Shown here piece by piece: positions 6,804 through 15,960 of a stretch of 64,000 bases of DNA. Source of the DNA: Fibrobacter sp. UWB5 (GTDB lineage Bacteria; Fibrobacterota; Fibrobacteria; Fibrobacterales; Fibrobacteraceae); the NCBI RefSeq assembly GCF_002210295.1, contig NZ_MWQH01000011.1, forward strand, positions 1-64,000, written 5' to 3'. The translations under genes were made by a program, and so were the position numbers. Numbering within the stretch: the stretch's first letter is position 1; each line of letters opens with the position of its first letter. The notes under the pieces were generated by a model that was not told the origin of the DNA, ran no database searches, and was given only the letters and a program-made list of their open reading frames with translations.

Positions 6804-6887
6804 ATACCCCTTCATATAGATTTCGGGCATAACCGCGACACGGTTTGCAAAAAGTCGCGAACGAAACACTAACATAGGAGTAAAATC

Positions 6888-7292
6888 ATGGAAAAAGCTA
6901 TTCTCGGTAACGATATTTTCGAGAAATTCAACGAGGGCGAGCTCAGGCTCCCAAGCAAAACGGTCGCTTTCAAAGGTATCGCGTGGTCCAAGCATCCGAC
7001 TTTCGAGGGTGTTGAACTCAAGCATATCATCACCGCGAAAGAAACCGGCGGCATGTTCAGCTATCATTTGGTGAGAATCGCGCCGAACAAAAGCATCAAA
7101 ACGCACATTCATGAAACCCAGCTCGAAACGCACGAGGTTATCGCAGGGAGCGGCATTTGCACCAATGACGGCGCCAAGCTCGAGTACGCTCCGGGCGTCA
7201 TCTCGATTATGCCGGCGAAGGTCCCGCACCAAGTAGACGCAGGCGACCAGGGGCTTTATCTGTTCGCAAAGTTCATGCCGGCCCTGTGCTAG
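6888..7292 (+). CDS. Cupin-domain protein
   Basis: A 134-residue single-domain cupin. The metal-site motif is recognisable as THIHETQLETHEVIAGSG (His-x-His, Glu and His), followed by the second cupin box PGVISIMPAKVPHQV with its His. Such small cupins bind a divalent metal and act as enzymes or ligand sensors; the substrate cannot be told. ATG 6888 has AGGAG about 9 nt upstream. It is convergent with, and 1 nt from, an AraC-type regulator that appears to have lost its own cupin-like sensing domain, so a functional link is possible but unproven. Confidence 0.85.
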   Translation: MEKAILGNDIFEKFNEGELRLPSKTVAFKGIAWSKHPTFEGVELKHIITAKETGGMFSYHLVRIAPNKSIKTHIHETQLETHEVIAGSGICTNDGAKLEYAPGVISIMPAKVPHQVDAGDQGLYLFAKFMPALC

Positions 7293-7293
7293 G

Positions 7294-7779
7294 CTAGAGC
7301 TTCACCGCTTTCTTGTATTCTTTCGGAGAAAGGCCGACGACTTTTTTAAAGCAACGGTCCATGTGGCTTTGGTCGTAAAATCCGGCATCGAATGTCACCT
7401 CGGCCGCGGGCCTTTCTTCGAGTAATTTTTGCGCCTTGCGGACTTTGCACTGCATCTGGAATTGGTGCGGCGTGAGTCCGAAGGCCTTTTTAAATTCACG
7501 TATCATGTGAAACGGACTGATGCACGCATCATGCGCCATTTGTTCTATCAGATAAATGTTCTCGGGATTTTCGAGAATACTTTTTTGCAATTCATCTAAT
7601 CGTGCAACCGAACTTTCTGCACAGGCATCTAAAGCGATGCACAGAACCACCATTGAATAGCATTCATAGCCGACGGTCATGTGCCCGGTATGCGTGTGCG
7701 GCGGGTACGACTTGCGCCAATCCTTGTAACGCACGCATTCAATCCGGTCATTCTTTTTGCTGTACGAAATCTCGCTCAT
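7294..7779 (-). CDS. AraC family transcriptional regulator, shortened sensor domain
   Basis: A 161-residue protein. Residues from about 65 to the end form an AraC DNA-binding domain with two helix-turn-helix units (MAHDACISPFHMIREFKKAFG; FDAGFYDQSHMDRCFKKVVG) and the family ending LSPKEYKK. The N-terminal 65 residues keep the first cupin strand pattern (PPHTHTGHMTVGY) but jump directly to the helical linker (SVARLDELQKSI). About 100 residues of the usual ligand-binding domain are therefore missing compared with 260-290-residue relatives. This looks like an in-frame internal deletion. DNA binding may persist without normal sensing. Convergent with the cupin gene. Confidence 0.88.
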   Translation of the reverse strand: MSEISYSKKNDRIECVRYKDWRKSYPPHTHTGHMTVGYECYSMVVLCIALDACAESSVARLDELQKSILENPENIYLIEQMAHDACISPFHMIREFKKAFGLTPHQFQMQCKVRKAQKLLEERPAAEVTFDAGFYDQSHMDRCFKKVVGLSPKEYKKAVKL

Positions 7780-7867
7780 TTTCTATCGCCATAGATAACA
7801 ATTTACTACTCCCCGCTCACCCACTTTTTGTATATTACCACTCGTTTTCAATTAAGGAGGAAAACAA

Positions 7868-8377
7868 ATGAAGAAAATCACCCTAATTATTTGCCTTTTG
7901 GCATGCATCAGCTTTGCGCAAACCAGTATTTTTGCTGGGCTTGGGCAAGCTTACCATGGACTCGTCGGTGTGGAACAGACGTTCTTGAACGGGCACCTGT
8001 CTGCAAACGCGCACTGGCTGGGCTACGATTCCGACTACGACTTTATGGGCGGCGCGGGCGTGGCTTACCGCTTTAACGGTTTGACCGGCCCGTACGTATT
8101 CCATTCGTCTGAATTCCTGACCGGCAGAACGAACGACCATATTTTCCATGAAGAACTGGGCGGCGTGAAAGAGGACCGCTTTTATTACTGGCGCTTGGTA
8201 TTCGGTTTCGGTCTGCAGCACATGTTCAACGAACACTTGGGAATGTTCTTTGAAACGGGCTTTGAATTTTATGCCGGCGATGGCGGCTACTACACCTACC
8301 TCGACATGGACGATGGCGGACTCAGCAAAGACAAGATCGCCTTCCCCATGGCCTTCGGCTTGGTCGTGAAGTTATAA
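7868..8377 (+). CDS. Secreted outer-membrane beta-barrel-like protein
   Basis: A 169-residue exported protein. The signal peptide is about residues 1-17 (MKKITLIICLLACISFA, cut before QTS). The mature part alternates aromatic/Gly-rich strands (AGLGQAYHGLVGV, GGAGVAYRFNGL, YYWRLVFGFGLQHMF) and ends in hydrophobic FGLVVKL, consistent with a small outer-membrane barrel. ATG 7868 has a strong AAGGAGG 9 nt upstream. No specific family recognised. It probably forms its own transcript, with the hydrolase gene starting 29 nt later. Confidence 0.8.
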   Translation: MKKITLIICLLACISFAQTSIFAGLGQAYHGLVGVEQTFLNGHLSANAHWLGYDSDYDFMGGAGVAYRFNGLTGPYVFHSSEFLTGRTNDHIFHEELGGVKEDRFYYWRLVFGFGLQHMFNEHLGMFFETGFEFYAGDGGYYTYLDMDDGGLSKDKIAFPMAFGLVVKL

Positions 8378-8405
8378 GCTACGCTGATTTAGCTATCTTT
8401 GGCGT

Positions 8406-9560
8406 ATGCCAGAGAAATTTTCGAAATGGGTCGCTTGCTGGGGCAATGCGACCTCTATTACAGACCGCAAAGAAGCGACTTACGCAAAAGACTTGACGCT
8501 CCGTTACCCGATTCGCGCATGCTTTTCGGGCAACAAGTTGCGGTTCCATTTTTCGAACTTGACTGGCACGGAGCCGGTGACCATTAGCGAGGCGTACGTC
8601 GCTAAAGAGGCGCCGAGTTCGTCGGAATATGCGCCGACCCCCATTACGTTCGGTGGCCGCACCTCCGCCGCAATCCCCGCTGGCGAAGAAATCTTGAGCG
8701 ACGAGATCGCATTCGATGTGACCGCGGGCGAAACATTCGATGTGAGCCTCTACTTTGCCGACTTTACGCAGATGAACGCAGGCACGGCGATTACGGGCCC
8801 GCTTTCGGGCGGCAAGTACAGCTACGGCAATTTCGCAAAGTCCGCAACGCTGCCTGACGACCTGACGCGCAAAACGAACTGGATTTACTTCCTGAATACC
8901 ATCGACATTTTTACCGAAGAAAAGAATTTTGCGTTGGTGTGTTTCGGCGATTCCATTACGGCGCAGGACTGGCCCGATTACCTGACGCTGCGTTGTGCAC
9001 GCGAGGGTTTTAACAACGTGGCGATTATCCGTCGCGCGGTGAGCGGCACTCGCATTTTACGCGAATACAGTTGCATTACTTACGCGGCCTATGGGCTCAA
9101 GGGCGCCACGCGATTCCCGATCGAGATGAACGTGGCTGGGGCCCGCACGGTGATTGTGCAGCACGGCATCAACGACATCATTCACCCGGTGGGTGTCGAG
9201 GTCAACAAGTTCCGTCCCTGGAGCGATATGCCCACGGCCGATGACTTGATTAACGGCGTGCGTTCGCTCTACATTACGCATGCGCGCAAGCTCGGGCTCA
9301 AGATTTACAGCGGCACGCTGCTGCCGATTTACGGTTGGCGCACCTACAACGAAAACCGCGATATCATTCGCATGGCGTTTAACCAGTGGCTGCGTACTGC
9401 TCCCGACTTTGACGGCTGCGTGGATTTCGACAAGGCGGTGCGCGGTCACGACAATCCGAAACAGTTCAGCAACGGGTTCGATTCGGGCGACCATTTGCAC
9501 CCGAGCGCCAAGGCTTACGAGGCCATGGCCGAATGCGTTCCCGAAGAATTGTTGAAATAA
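8406..9560 (+). CDS. SGNH/GDSL-family hydrolase (esterase-like)
   Basis: A 384-residue protein with a beta-sandwich-like N-terminal part (1-175) and an SGNH hydrolase domain. Block I is FGDSIT with nucleophile Ser183. Block II is around SGTRIL, block III is GIND near 253, and block V is the catalytic pair in GDHLHPS near 360. It presumably removes acyl or acetyl groups from a saccharide or lipid, and carbohydrate esterases of this type are common in fibre degraders. No signal peptide is evident, so it may act in the cytoplasm. ATG 8406 lacks a clear Shine-Dalgarno. It follows the barrel gene closely on the same strand. Confidence 0.88.
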   Translation: MPEKFSKWVACWGNATSITDRKEATYAKDLTLRYPIRACFSGNKLRFHFSNLTGTEPVTISEAYVAKEAPSSSEYAPTPITFGGRTSAAIPAGEEILSDEIAFDVTAGETFDVSLYFADFTQMNAGTAITGPLSGGKYSYGNFAKSATLPDDLTRKTNWIYFLNTIDIFTEEKNFALVCFGDSITAQDWPDYLTLRCAREGFNNVAIIRRAVSGTRILREYSCITYAAYGLKGATRFPIEMNVAGARTVIVQHGINDIIHPVGVEVNKFRPWSDMPTADDLINGVRSLYITHARKLGLKIYSGTLLPIYGWRTYNENRDIIRMAFNQWLRTAPDFDGCVDFDKAVRGHDNPKQFSNGFDSGDHLHPSAKAYEAMAECVPEELLK

Positions 9561-9692
9561 TTTTGCCTATTTTAGGCGTTTTTCGCGAAATAAGATTTTC
9601 GTAATGTAAGCTACATCACACTGTTTACAAGTGTAAAATTATTCGTTCCTTACAATATGGCTTTTGGCGGCCCAGAAATGTATCTTATAGGC

Positions 9693-9776
9693 ATGAATTC
9701 AAGAGAACTTCAAATCGTCAAACAAATCGTGTTGCTGGTTGCCGTAGCTGTGACCCTCGGTTTCATTTACGGTTAA
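9693..9776 (+). CDS. Candidate 27-residue single-membrane-segment microprotein
   Basis: ATG 9693 encodes 27 residues: a short charged head (MNSRELQIVKQ) and a hydrophobic stretch (IVLLVAVAVTLGFIYG). The ribosome binding site is weak (ATAGGC just before the ATG). A bidirectional terminator hairpin begins 28 nt after the stop, and the ORF occupies the only sizeable gap in this stretch (9561-9852). It could be a small inner-membrane protein. Support comes from composition and the isolated transcription-unit layout only. Confidence 0.5.
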   Translation: MNSRELQIVKQIVLLVAVAVTLGFIYG

Positions 9777-9799
9777 TCTCAGACGGTTTTAAATATTTA

Positions 9800-9832
9800 A
9801 AAAGTCATTGGCAAGCGCCAATGACCTTTTTT
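9800..9832. terminator. Bidirectional intrinsic terminator
   Basis: GTCATTGGC (9804-9812), loop AAGC, GCCAATGAC (9817-9825). It is flanked by A-rich sequence on the left and six T on the right, so it can serve both the 27-residue ORF and the leftward gene ending at 9853. Confidence 0.85.
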
Positions 9833-9852
9833 AATTCTCTTTCACCTTTCGA

Positions 9853-10860
9853 TTAGTAGTTGATAGCGATGTAGAAGCTACCGGCGCCGAAGCGACGGTC
9901 AAAGCTTTCAAAGCCATCCCACAGGGCGTCCCATGCGAGGCCGACTTCGAGCTGGGTGGCGGAATTGCGGAAGAAGATGACGCCGAGTTCTGCGCCGGCG
10001 GCAAGACCGATTGCAAAGCTTTCGTCGCTGTCGTAATAGCGATCGTCAATCTGAATACCGAGACCAACGCCTGCGCCCAGGAACGGGGTGACAACGCCCG
10101 TGCTCGGGAAGAATCGACCGCCGAGCAAGAAGACTTCGTGCCATTCCCATTCATCGCCGAACGAAATATTCATGTTGTCCACGATGGTGATGGCGGCTTG
10201 CGGAATCACTTCGAAGATGCGAGCGTAGTGGAATACGAATGCCTGTTCCCAAGAGCGTTCGACGTCGCGATCCTTGTGGCAATCGTCGGCATTGGCGTAC
10301 TGCTTGCAGCTCTTGTCTTTAAAGTCGTAGTTGTGCCAGAGGGCGGCACCCAAGCCGTAGCTCACGTAGTTGCGGGTGGGGCGCTTGTGGGCAAAGTTGT
10401 CGTTCGGGTCGCCATCGTTACGGTCGGCGGGCACGAGCACGACGACTTCGGGTTCCGAGCGGCTTGCCGTAGAGGCGTAGTAGTCTTCGGCAGGGGCGGC
10501 GCTTGCGTTATTGTCTTCAACGTTGGCGAGGGCGCTCTTGACCGCCCCTTCGATGGCCACGTCGAGGTCGTCTACAGAGCCGGCCTTTTGTTTACCGCTA
10601 CCGACCACGGCGCCGTCTTTGACCTGTTCGCAAACCACCACGAAGGTAGAGCCCATGGTCATCACGTTGGTGCGCAGCTGGATTTCGGCACTGCCGTCGA
10701 CCGGGGTGTTACCTGTCTGGCTCACGGAGGCGCGCACAATGGACTGCACCATGTTCGGGGCGTCGGGAGCAAATTCCGCACCTTCGGGGGCAAGGACTTG
10801 AACGTTTGCGGCGAGCGAGAACGCTGCCAGAGAAAGGATAGTGGAGAAAATCTTTTTCAT
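9853..10860 (-). CDS. Exported protein with C-terminal beta-barrel
   Basis: A 335-residue protein with a signal peptide of about 18 residues (MKKIFSTILSLAAFSLA). Residues 20-115 form an alpha/beta domain (VQSIVRASVSQTG ... IQLRTNVMTMGSTFVVVCEQV) like the small CsgG/LpoB-type periplasmic folds. A low-complexity Ala/Asp/Glu linker follows, then a barrel-like half (YVSYGLGAALWHNY ... PFLGAGVGLGIQIDD ... FGAGSFYIAINY). A role in the outer membrane or periplasm is inferred. The start ATG at 10860 is only 38 bp from the divergent murJ start, so the two share a promoter region. Confidence 0.8.
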   Translation of the reverse strand: MKKIFSTILSLAAFSLAANVQVLAPEGAEFAPDAPNMVQSIVRASVSQTGNTPVDGSAEIQLRTNVMTMGSTFVVVCEQVKDGAVVGSGKQKAGSVDDLDVAIEGAVKSALANVEDNNASAAPAEDYYASTASRSEPEVVVLVPADRNDGDPNDNFAHKRPTRNYVSYGLGAALWHNYDFKDKSCKQYANADDCHKDRDVERSWEQAFVFHYARIFEVIPQAAITIVDNMNISFGDEWEWHEVFLLGGRFFPSTGVVTPFLGAGVGLGIQIDDRYYDSDESFAIGLAAGAELGVIFFRNSATQLEVGLAWDALWDGFESFDRRFGAGSFYIAINY

Positions 10861-10898
10861 GCCATAAAGATAATAAAAGAATTGCTAAATTCAAGCCT

Positions 10899-12491
10899 AT
10901 GAATAAAGCCGCTATTATCGTTGCCGTTTCGATGCTTTTGAGCCGCGTGCTCGGAATTTTCCGCGAAATGCTTTTGGCACATGCCGCGGGCGTGTCGCTC
11001 GAAAAGAACGCGCTTGACCTTGCGTTCATGATTCCGGACATTTTGAATCACGTGGTGAGCACCGGATTTTTGTCCATCATCTTTATCCCGATTTTTACGG
11101 GCTACAAGGTGGCCGGCGATGAGAAGGGCGGTTGGAAATTCTTTAGCAATGTCCTGAATACTTTCGGAATTGCGCTGTTGATTTTGGTGGCGCCCGCATT
11201 CATTTGGATGAAGGAACTCTTGCAGCTCTTGACGGTCGAGGGAGCCACGCCAGAACTGATCGAGCGCGCCGCATACTATGGCCGCATTATTTTGCCGGGA
11301 CAGGTTTTCATTTTTGTCGGAAGTATTTTGGTCGCGGTGCAGCATACCCGCAAGCAGTTCTTGATTCCGTCGCTGACGGGCCTGATTTACAACGTGGCGA
11401 TTGTGGGCGGAGGCGCTTTGGGACTCGCGCTCGAGAAGTTCAGCGGCACGGAATACGGCCTGGAAGGTTTTGCCTGGGGCGTGCCGGTTGGCGCCTTCAT
11501 TGGATTCTTTGCCTTGCAGATTTTTGGCGCCCGGCGTGGCGGTGTGCATTACGAACTCTTGGTGCAGCCGACTCACCCCGATATCGTTCGCTATTTTAAG
11601 ATGATGCTCCCGATGTCGCTTGGTGTGGGCTCCATGTTCGGCCTTGAATTCATTATCAGGAGCTTTGGCGCGAACTTCGGTACGGGCGGCATTTCGAGCT
11701 TGAATTACGCTTACCGCGTGATGTACACGCTGGTTGCGGTGTTTGGATTTTCTGTTTCTGTCACGAGCTACCCGGACATGGCCCGCCTTGTTAAGGAAGG
11801 CGATTTCGGCCAGCTGAACCGCAAGATTTGGAAAAGCCTTTCGCGCATGTTCTGCATCTTGATTCCGGCGGTGGTTGCCGTGTGGGCTTTGAGTTTTCCG
11901 GCGGTGCGAATCTTGTTTGAACGCGGTGCTTTCCAGCGTGAAACCACCGAAGCGATTTCCGAGATTCTGCGCTGGTATTTGCCGGTGAGCCTTGGGCTTT
12001 GCCTGCAAGCAGTGCTTGTGCGTAGCTTCTATGCCTGCGAACGCATGTGGGTACCGACCCTTTTGAATACGGGCATTTTTGCCGCAACTATTCCCGCCTA
12101 CATTCTGCTGGGCGCGCCTGAAGTGGGTCTCGGCATCAAGAGCGTGCCGATTATCGGCGCCACCGGCGCTTTGCTGCAGGTGATTTCGATGATTTTCATG
12201 TGGGCAAAAAAGAACGGCACCGACGGCATGAAAGAAGCTTTGCTGAATATGGCCCGCGCCCTGGTTGCCTTCGGCATCATGATTGCTGCCGCTGTCGGAC
12301 TTGACCGCGTCTCGGGCGCATTCGTGCGCGAAGCAAACTTCGTCGTGCTCGTTGTATACGCCTGCGCTGCCGGCATTTTGCTCTTCACGCTCACGCTGAT
12401 TATCCAGCGTTACCTCGGAAGCAAAGATGCCAAGGATATTCTCAACGAACTCCTTGGCAAAATAATGAGGAAATTACATTTGGCGCGCTAG
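10899..12491 (+). CDS. murJ: Lipid II flippase MurJ (MviN)
   Basis: A 530-residue polytopic membrane protein of the MOP exporter superfamily, which flips lipid II to the periplasmic face for peptidoglycan synthesis. The MurJ hallmarks are present: N-terminal SMLLSRVLGIFREMLLA, later PTLLNTG, and about 14 hydrophobic segments spread over the full length. Length matches the family (about 500-530). ATG 10899 is the first start after a short AT-rich divergent promoter region. Convergent with the phosphohexomutase gene, 14 nt away. Confidence 0.95.
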   Translation: MNKAAIIVAVSMLLSRVLGIFREMLLAHAAGVSLEKNALDLAFMIPDILNHVVSTGFLSIIFIPIFTGYKVAGDEKGGWKFFSNVLNTFGIALLILVAPAFIWMKELLQLLTVEGATPELIERAAYYGRIILPGQVFIFVGSILVAVQHTRKQFLIPSLTGLIYNVAIVGGGALGLALEKFSGTEYGLEGFAWGVPVGAFIGFFALQIFGARRGGVHYELLVQPTHPDIVRYFKMMLPMSLGVGSMFGLEFIIRSFGANFGTGGISSLNYAYRVMYTLVAVFGFSVSVTSYPDMARLVKEGDFGQLNRKIWKSLSRMFCILIPAVVAVWALSFPAVRILFERGAFQRETTEAISEILRWYLPVSLGLCLQAVLVRSFYACERMWVPTLLNTGIFAATIPAYILLGAPEVGLGIKSVPIIGATGALLQVISMIFMWAKKNGTDGMKEALLNMARALVAFGIMIAAAVGLDRVSGAFVREANFVVLVVYACAAGILLFTLTLIIQRYLGSKDAKDILNELLGKIMRKLHLAR

Positions 12492-12505
12492 TAGCGTTCT
12501 TTCGT

Positions 12506-14044
12506 CTATTTACGCCAGGATTCCATGACCTTCATGCAGCCAGCGAGTAGCTCGGCGGAACGGTCCTTGGCTTCGGTTTCCACGTAGCAGCGGAATTCCG
12601 GAGCGTTGCCGCTCGGGCGCAAGTGCACGATATCGCCGGAATCGAATTCCATACGATAGCCGTCCGTTTCATCGATGGAAACAACTTCGCCGTGGAACGG
12701 CTTGGGAGCCGGGCCATCCTTGGGCTTGAACTTAGAAGGCTTTGCGGTAAGCGCGCCGAACAATTTGGCGCCGAGTTTCTTTTCGCGAATTTCGGCGAGC
12801 TTTGCCTTCGACACTTCGGTCGGGAATTCCTTGAGGCGGTCGCTGAGCGTAAAGCGCTTCGGGAGTTTCTTGAGCAAGTCCACCACGCACATTTTCTGTT
12901 CGCGGACCATGACCATCACGGCAATCATCGGGAGCAATGCATCGCGGGTCGGCAGCGCCGGGAGCGTGCGGGTTGCGCCATCTTCAAAAGAACGCGTGAG
13001 GTTTGTCTGCAGCAAGAATCCGCCGTTAGCTTCGTAGCCTGCGACAGAGACGCTCTTGTCATTTGCATCCACCAGGCTTTCCATGCCGGCGATCACGTAC
13101 GGGCTTCCGATTCGCGTGCGGCAAATACGCTCGAAGCTGCCAGATTTTTCGAGCGACGTGTTGCAACTCACCGGAGTTGCAATGCGCTTGATACCAAGCG
13201 CCTGGGCAGCCAAGATGCCCAGCACGTCGCCACGGAGCCACATGCCTACATCGTCTGCCAAAAGCGGGCGGTCGCTATCGCCATCGGTACTGAAGATTGC
13301 ATCTACGAAATCCTTGTGTGCAAAGTCGCGGGCCAAGTCTTCGTCTTCTTTACGGATAGCTTCGGTATCCACCGGAATAAAGGTTTCGCTGCGGGCAAAA
13401 GGCTTGACTGTTGCGCCCAAGCTTTCGAGCACCTTCACCACAATATCGCGGCCCACGGCGGAATGCTGGTACACGCCAATGGTCAGGCCTTGCAAAGCCT
13501 TAGCACCGAAAAATTCCGGATAGCGCTTGCAGTAATTTTCTTCGGCTTCGGTTTCGACAGCCGGGAGCGCGGGGGCATTCTTCAGCATGCCCTTCGCATC
13601 GAAAATCGATTCGTCGAAATCCACTGACTGCGAAACAATTCCCTGTTCGTCCTTCTTGGTGATTTCGCCCTGCGGGTGGTTGAACTTGATGCCGTTGCGG
13701 TCGGCCGGAATGTGGCTACCCGTCACCATGATAGTCGGGAGAGCCTTATCGATACCGTACAATGCGATTGCCGGGCTCGGAATGCGGCCGCAGTAAATCA
13801 CCTTCCAAGAGGAATCTTCGCCGGCTTTGACCAAGGCCTTCAAAATGCGTTCGGTACTCGGGCGCAAGTCGCCAGCAATTGCAATCGTATGGTCGCACTT
13901 GTAGCTAGCCTCGCAGTACTTGATAAACGAGCGCGCGTACACATAGCACACGCGGTCCGTCATTGCCGTCACCAGGCCGCGGGCACCGCTGGTACCGAAT
14001 GCCACGCCGGACTGTTTCATTACTTCTTGCATTGAAATGCTCAT
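12506..14044 (-). CDS. Phosphoglucomutase/phosphomannomutase family protein
   Basis: A 512-residue alpha-D-phosphohexomutase interconverting hexose 1- and 6-phosphates for glycan precursor synthesis. All four active-site loops are visible. The phosphoserine loop is TGSHIP (instead of the common TASHNP), the metal loop is DGDSDR, the sugar loop is GYEANGG, and the phosphate loop is RPSGNAPEFR. The N-terminus FGTSGARG is typical. The TGSHIP loop and Gly-rich sugar loop suggest a divergent subgroup with uncertain sugar preference. ATG 14044 has AGAGGA just upstream, overlapping the end of the FISUMP gene (8-nt gap), so the two are probably cotranscribed. Confidence 0.92.
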   Translation of the reverse strand: MSISMQEVMKQSGVAFGTSGARGLVTAMTDRVCYVYARSFIKYCEASYKCDHTIAIAGDLRPSTERILKALVKAGEDSSWKVIYCGRIPSPAIALYGIDKALPTIMVTGSHIPADRNGIKFNHPQGEITKKDEQGIVSQSVDFDESIFDAKGMLKNAPALPAVETEAEENYCKRYPEFFGAKALQGLTIGVYQHSAVGRDIVVKVLESLGATVKPFARSETFIPVDTEAIRKEDEDLARDFAHKDFVDAIFSTDGDSDRPLLADDVGMWLRGDVLGILAAQALGIKRIATPVSCNTSLEKSGSFERICRTRIGSPYVIAGMESLVDANDKSVSVAGYEANGGFLLQTNLTRSFEDGATRTLPALPTRDALLPMIAVMVMVREQKMCVVDLLKKLPKRFTLSDRLKEFPTEVSKAKLAEIREKKLGAKLFGALTAKPSKFKPKDGPAPKPFHGEVVSIDETDGYRMEFDSGDIVHLRPSGNAPEFRCYVETEAKDRSAELLAGCMKVMESWRK

Positions 14045-14052
14045 AGATTCCT

Positions 14053-15795
14053 CTAGTCGTTATAAATGCAACGGACGTTTACCGCAGCGTATTTATGCGC
14101 GTTGTCGGATCCATCCGTATCGTCCACATGATAGGCCCACAAATAGGCAAATTCATAACCATAGCCCGTTCCCGAAACATCGTATTCCGTAGAGCTCCAG
14201 TATAAAGATTCGTAATCCCCATTCTTGTAACGCCCTTCGTAGTGATAATATCCACCAATCTGGTTCGTGAAATACACGGTATATTCGGGGTGATCATTGA
14301 AATATTCATTGAGTTTTTTCCATTCCTCAAAACTCGGGAGGTGTGTGCCTTCGGGGCAAATTCCCTGATACGGCAAATCAATTTCGCCAAGCTGTTTCCG
14401 ATCGTATTCCGTATCGATTTTCATGGCCTGCGCCCACGTATAAAGGCGGCCATGCTTTTCGCAATTTTCAGGGACATCGTCGTAGCAGCGGCTGCCTTCA
14501 ACTTCAACATTCAAGTTGCGCGTCATCCATTTCTGTTCACCTAACTGAATGCTCGTCAGTTCCGGATCGTACACTTCATTCATCGAAGAATACACCAGCT
14601 CGCTAGACGAAGAAGACTGTACACTCGAAGAAGACTGCGCACTTGAAGAGCTCAGTTCCACCTTTTTAGAATCATCCCTAAGGCAGCGCACATAGGCTCC
14701 CGTAATTTTATGACCGTTGTCGCGACCTCTAGATTCGTCTTTACGGAACGACCATAGCCACGCAAATTCATATTCATAAAGCGCCGTCACTTGATATTCC
14801 GTAGAACTCCAGAAAAGAGCCTCGTAACCTTCGGACCTGTAATAGCCCTTGTAATCGTAGGCGCCGCCAGATTGCTGGTTGAAATACTTGTTATAGTCAG
14901 GATTTTTTTCAAGGTAGCTGAAAAGCCAATCCCATTCCGCATAACTCGGCAGGTGCGTACCTTCGGGGCAAATGCCCTGATACGGCAACTTGATTTTGCC
15001 CAGTTCTTTTTTGTTGTAGCTCTCGTCAACCTGCATCACTTGCGCCCAGGTGTACATGCGGCCATACTTGTCGCAATTTGCAGATTTGTCGTCATAGCAC
15101 ATGCTACCGTCAACGGCAACATCCAAATTCCTTGTCGTCCATATCTGGCCACCGACATTCACAAAACCGGAATCCGTAGGCGCAACTTTTTCGACACTGC
15201 TGCTGGACTTTGCCGCACTTGACGAAGAGCCTTTTTCGTCTTTACTACTCGAAGAAATCTTTGAATCGCTGGAGCTGGATTCGGCAGAAGAGCTGGAATC
15301 TTCCTTGAGCAATTCAGGATCTATGTTGCGGTAGTAAGTCTTGTCGTCTTCGGTCTTGCAGAAGCATTCGCCAAAATCAAATTCGGGCGAATTGGCGACA
15401 AATCCATTGAACTGGTAATTATCATCGACACCCAGCTTGTACTTGCAACCCGAAACATCGGCCCAAAGGTGATTGTCGTCTCTTTCGGTAAGAACATTGA
15501 TATCGAAACGGTTTTTAGACTTGTCGTATTTTGCCCCGGTACACCTTGCGTAGAACGAAAGCATGTAGCTCATGCGTTCGGACACCCTGTCGCACACAAT
15601 CTTTTCCAGATAGGTGCCGCCGGATATCATTTTGGACCATTCGGCGTTTTCTTCGAAACCGTATTTTTCGTAACACCGGTCTGCAACAGGGTCAACCACA
15701 GGCTCTTCCGGCGCACTGCTTTTACTATCGCCCCCGCAACCGTAAAACGACGCCATGGCCGCAAACACACCAAATAGAACAATGTTCTTCTTCAT
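14053..15795 (-). CDS. FISUMP lipoprotein with two paralogous domains
   Basis: A 580-residue surface lipoprotein. The start is taken at ATG 15795 (MKKNIVLFG); a longer frame to 15870 lacks a signal peptide. Lipobox SFYGC gives lipidated Cys20. After a unique region (20-190) come two copies of the Fibrobacter succinogenes major paralogous domain. Each has QxWxTRNLNV, CYDD, NC.K.GR.YTWAQ, YQGICPEGTHLPS, FWSSTEY or YWSSTEY, and a closing VRC. Ser-rich linkers separate the parts. Molecular role of FISUMP is unknown; surface exposure is inferred. It lies upstream of, and probably in one transcript with, the phosphohexomutase. Confidence 0.92.
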   Translation of the reverse strand: MKKNIVLFGVFAAMASFYGCGGDSKSSAPEEPVVDPVADRCYEKYGFEENAEWSKMISGGTYLEKIVCDRVSERMSYMLSFYARCTGAKYDKSKNRFDINVLTERDDNHLWADVSGCKYKLGVDDNYQFNGFVANSPEFDFGECFCKTEDDKTYYRNIDPELLKEDSSSSAESSSSDSKISSSSKDEKGSSSSAAKSSSSVEKVAPTDSGFVNVGGQIWTTRNLDVAVDGSMCYDDKSANCDKYGRMYTWAQVMQVDESYNKKELGKIKLPYQGICPEGTHLPSYAEWDWLFSYLEKNPDYNKYFNQQSGGAYDYKGYYRSEGYEALFWSSTEYQVTALYEYEFAWLWSFRKDESRGRDNGHKITGAYVRCLRDDSKKVELSSSSAQSSSSVQSSSSSELVYSSMNEVYDPELTSIQLGEQKWMTRNLNVEVEGSRCYDDVPENCEKHGRLYTWAQAMKIDTEYDRKQLGEIDLPYQGICPEGTHLPSFEEWKKLNEYFNDHPEYTVYFTNQIGGYYHYEGRYKNGDYESLYWSSTEYDVSGTGYGYEFAYLWAYHVDDTDGSDNAHKYAAVNVRCIYND

Positions 15796-15960
15796 GAAAA
15801 TAAAGGTAGAAAAGATAGCGGCATCAATCTTTTCAAAATCGTAACCAATGCAGGGCCAAGGCGAAAACACTTGATACAGTCGTATACAAAATCATCGCTT
15901 TTACGCTAACACCCCCCCGAAAAAAGAGGATATTTTCTACTTTGGATGTTAAAATAAGGG

